Shown in pieces: positions 19,552 to 19,615 of a stretch of DNA of 19,615 nucleotides; positions within the stretch are counted from its first letter, which is position 1; each line of letters starts with the position of its first letter. This DNA is from an uncultured Ruminococcus sp. GTDB lineage: Bacteria; Bacillota; Clostridia; Oscillospirales; Ruminococcaceae. A program made the position numbers and the translations under genes. Where the stretch lies: contig CAMWXM010000019.1 in NCBI GenBank assembly GCA_947178195.1, positions 1 to 19,615 on the forward strand. Reading direction: 5' to 3'. The notes beneath the pieces are model-generated. The model had not been told where the DNA came from. It did not search any database and saw only the letters and a list, made by a program, of their open reading frames with translations.

Positions 19552-19615
19552 CTGTCTCTGATACACCTCTGACGCTTCCGACGAATCTCCGTGTGTAGAT
19601 CTCTGTGGGGTCCGG
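19552..19615. other. Nextera sequencing-adapter read-through (technical)
   Basis: The end of the window does not look genomic. Bases 19552-19570 match the reverse-complemented Tn5 mosaic end (CTGTCTCTTATACACATCT) with two mismatches; 19571-19584 match the next part of the Nextera read-1 adapter (GACGCTGCCGACGA) with one. An eight-base index-like stretch follows at 19585-19592, and 19593-19615 match the P5 end that starts GTGTAGATCTCGGTGG, with growing errors. Most changes are to G or T, as in low-quality read ends. Genomic sequence therefore stops near 19551. Confidence 0.95.

Overview
The window looks like a contig from a low-GC, endospore-forming member of the Firmicutes (Clostridia, most likely a Ruminococcus/Oscillospiraceae relative). 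This rests on AT-rich intergenic DNA with strong GGAGG-type ribosome binding sites, spore genes (spoVAD, spoVAE), the Bacillus/Clostridium-type darA-holB-ricT cluster, secG-rnr, and several small membrane proteins typical of Clostridia. Genus and species cannot be fixed by eye. No rRNA, tRNA, CRISPR array, phage or complete transposon is visible.

Layout. 1-1592 (+): end of a fatty-acid synthesis operon: accD (5' part outside the window), accA, acpP, closed by an intrinsic terminator. 1759-5288 (-): a housekeeping cluster transcribed as an Orn/Lys/Arg decarboxylase-like PLP enzyme, darA (c-di-AMP receptor), holB (clamp-loader delta prime) and ricT; this is the Bacillus yaaO-tmk-darA-holB-ricT block without tmk. 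5417-8269 (-): ppk1 followed by a PAP2 phosphatase, with a clear promoter. 8493-9172 (-): two overlapping small membrane-protein genes (DUF4190, DUF2752). 9341-9517 (+): a 58-aa ribbon-helix-helix protein gene. 9679-11066 (+): spoVAD-spoVAE without spoVAC beside them. 11164-11913 (-): a PP2C phosphatase. 12122-14458 (-): a 778-aa single-pass membrane protein of unknown function. 14706-14885 (+): a Cys-rich DUF1540 protein. 14931-15878 (-): an unrecognised membrane protein with a CxxC...HxxC motif. 16245-19533 (+): secG, rnr and a lipoprotein gene. From about 19552 to the end the sequence reads as Illumina Nextera adapter, so the right edge is technical and not genomic.

The least ordinary biological feature is a family of about nine dispersed palindromic repeats (core GGCAACACCGCACAAA, then a loop, then the reverse complement). 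They lie in intergenic gaps across the window. Two copies 3 kb apart share their loop sequence as well as their arms, which points to copying of a small mobile unit. Several copies sit just after stop codons, where they could act as terminators or RNA-end stabilisers. Others sit in 5' leaders (PP2C, secG). One copy supplies the stop codon of the PAP2 gene.

Other points worth a look are the 58-aa RHH gene with a 9-bp inverted repeat bracketing its probable promoter, the missing tmk and spoVAC at their usual positions, and two large uncharacterised envelope proteins that each have their own near-consensus promoter. Most genes here are ordinary housekeeping genes, and no clear new multi-gene system was found.
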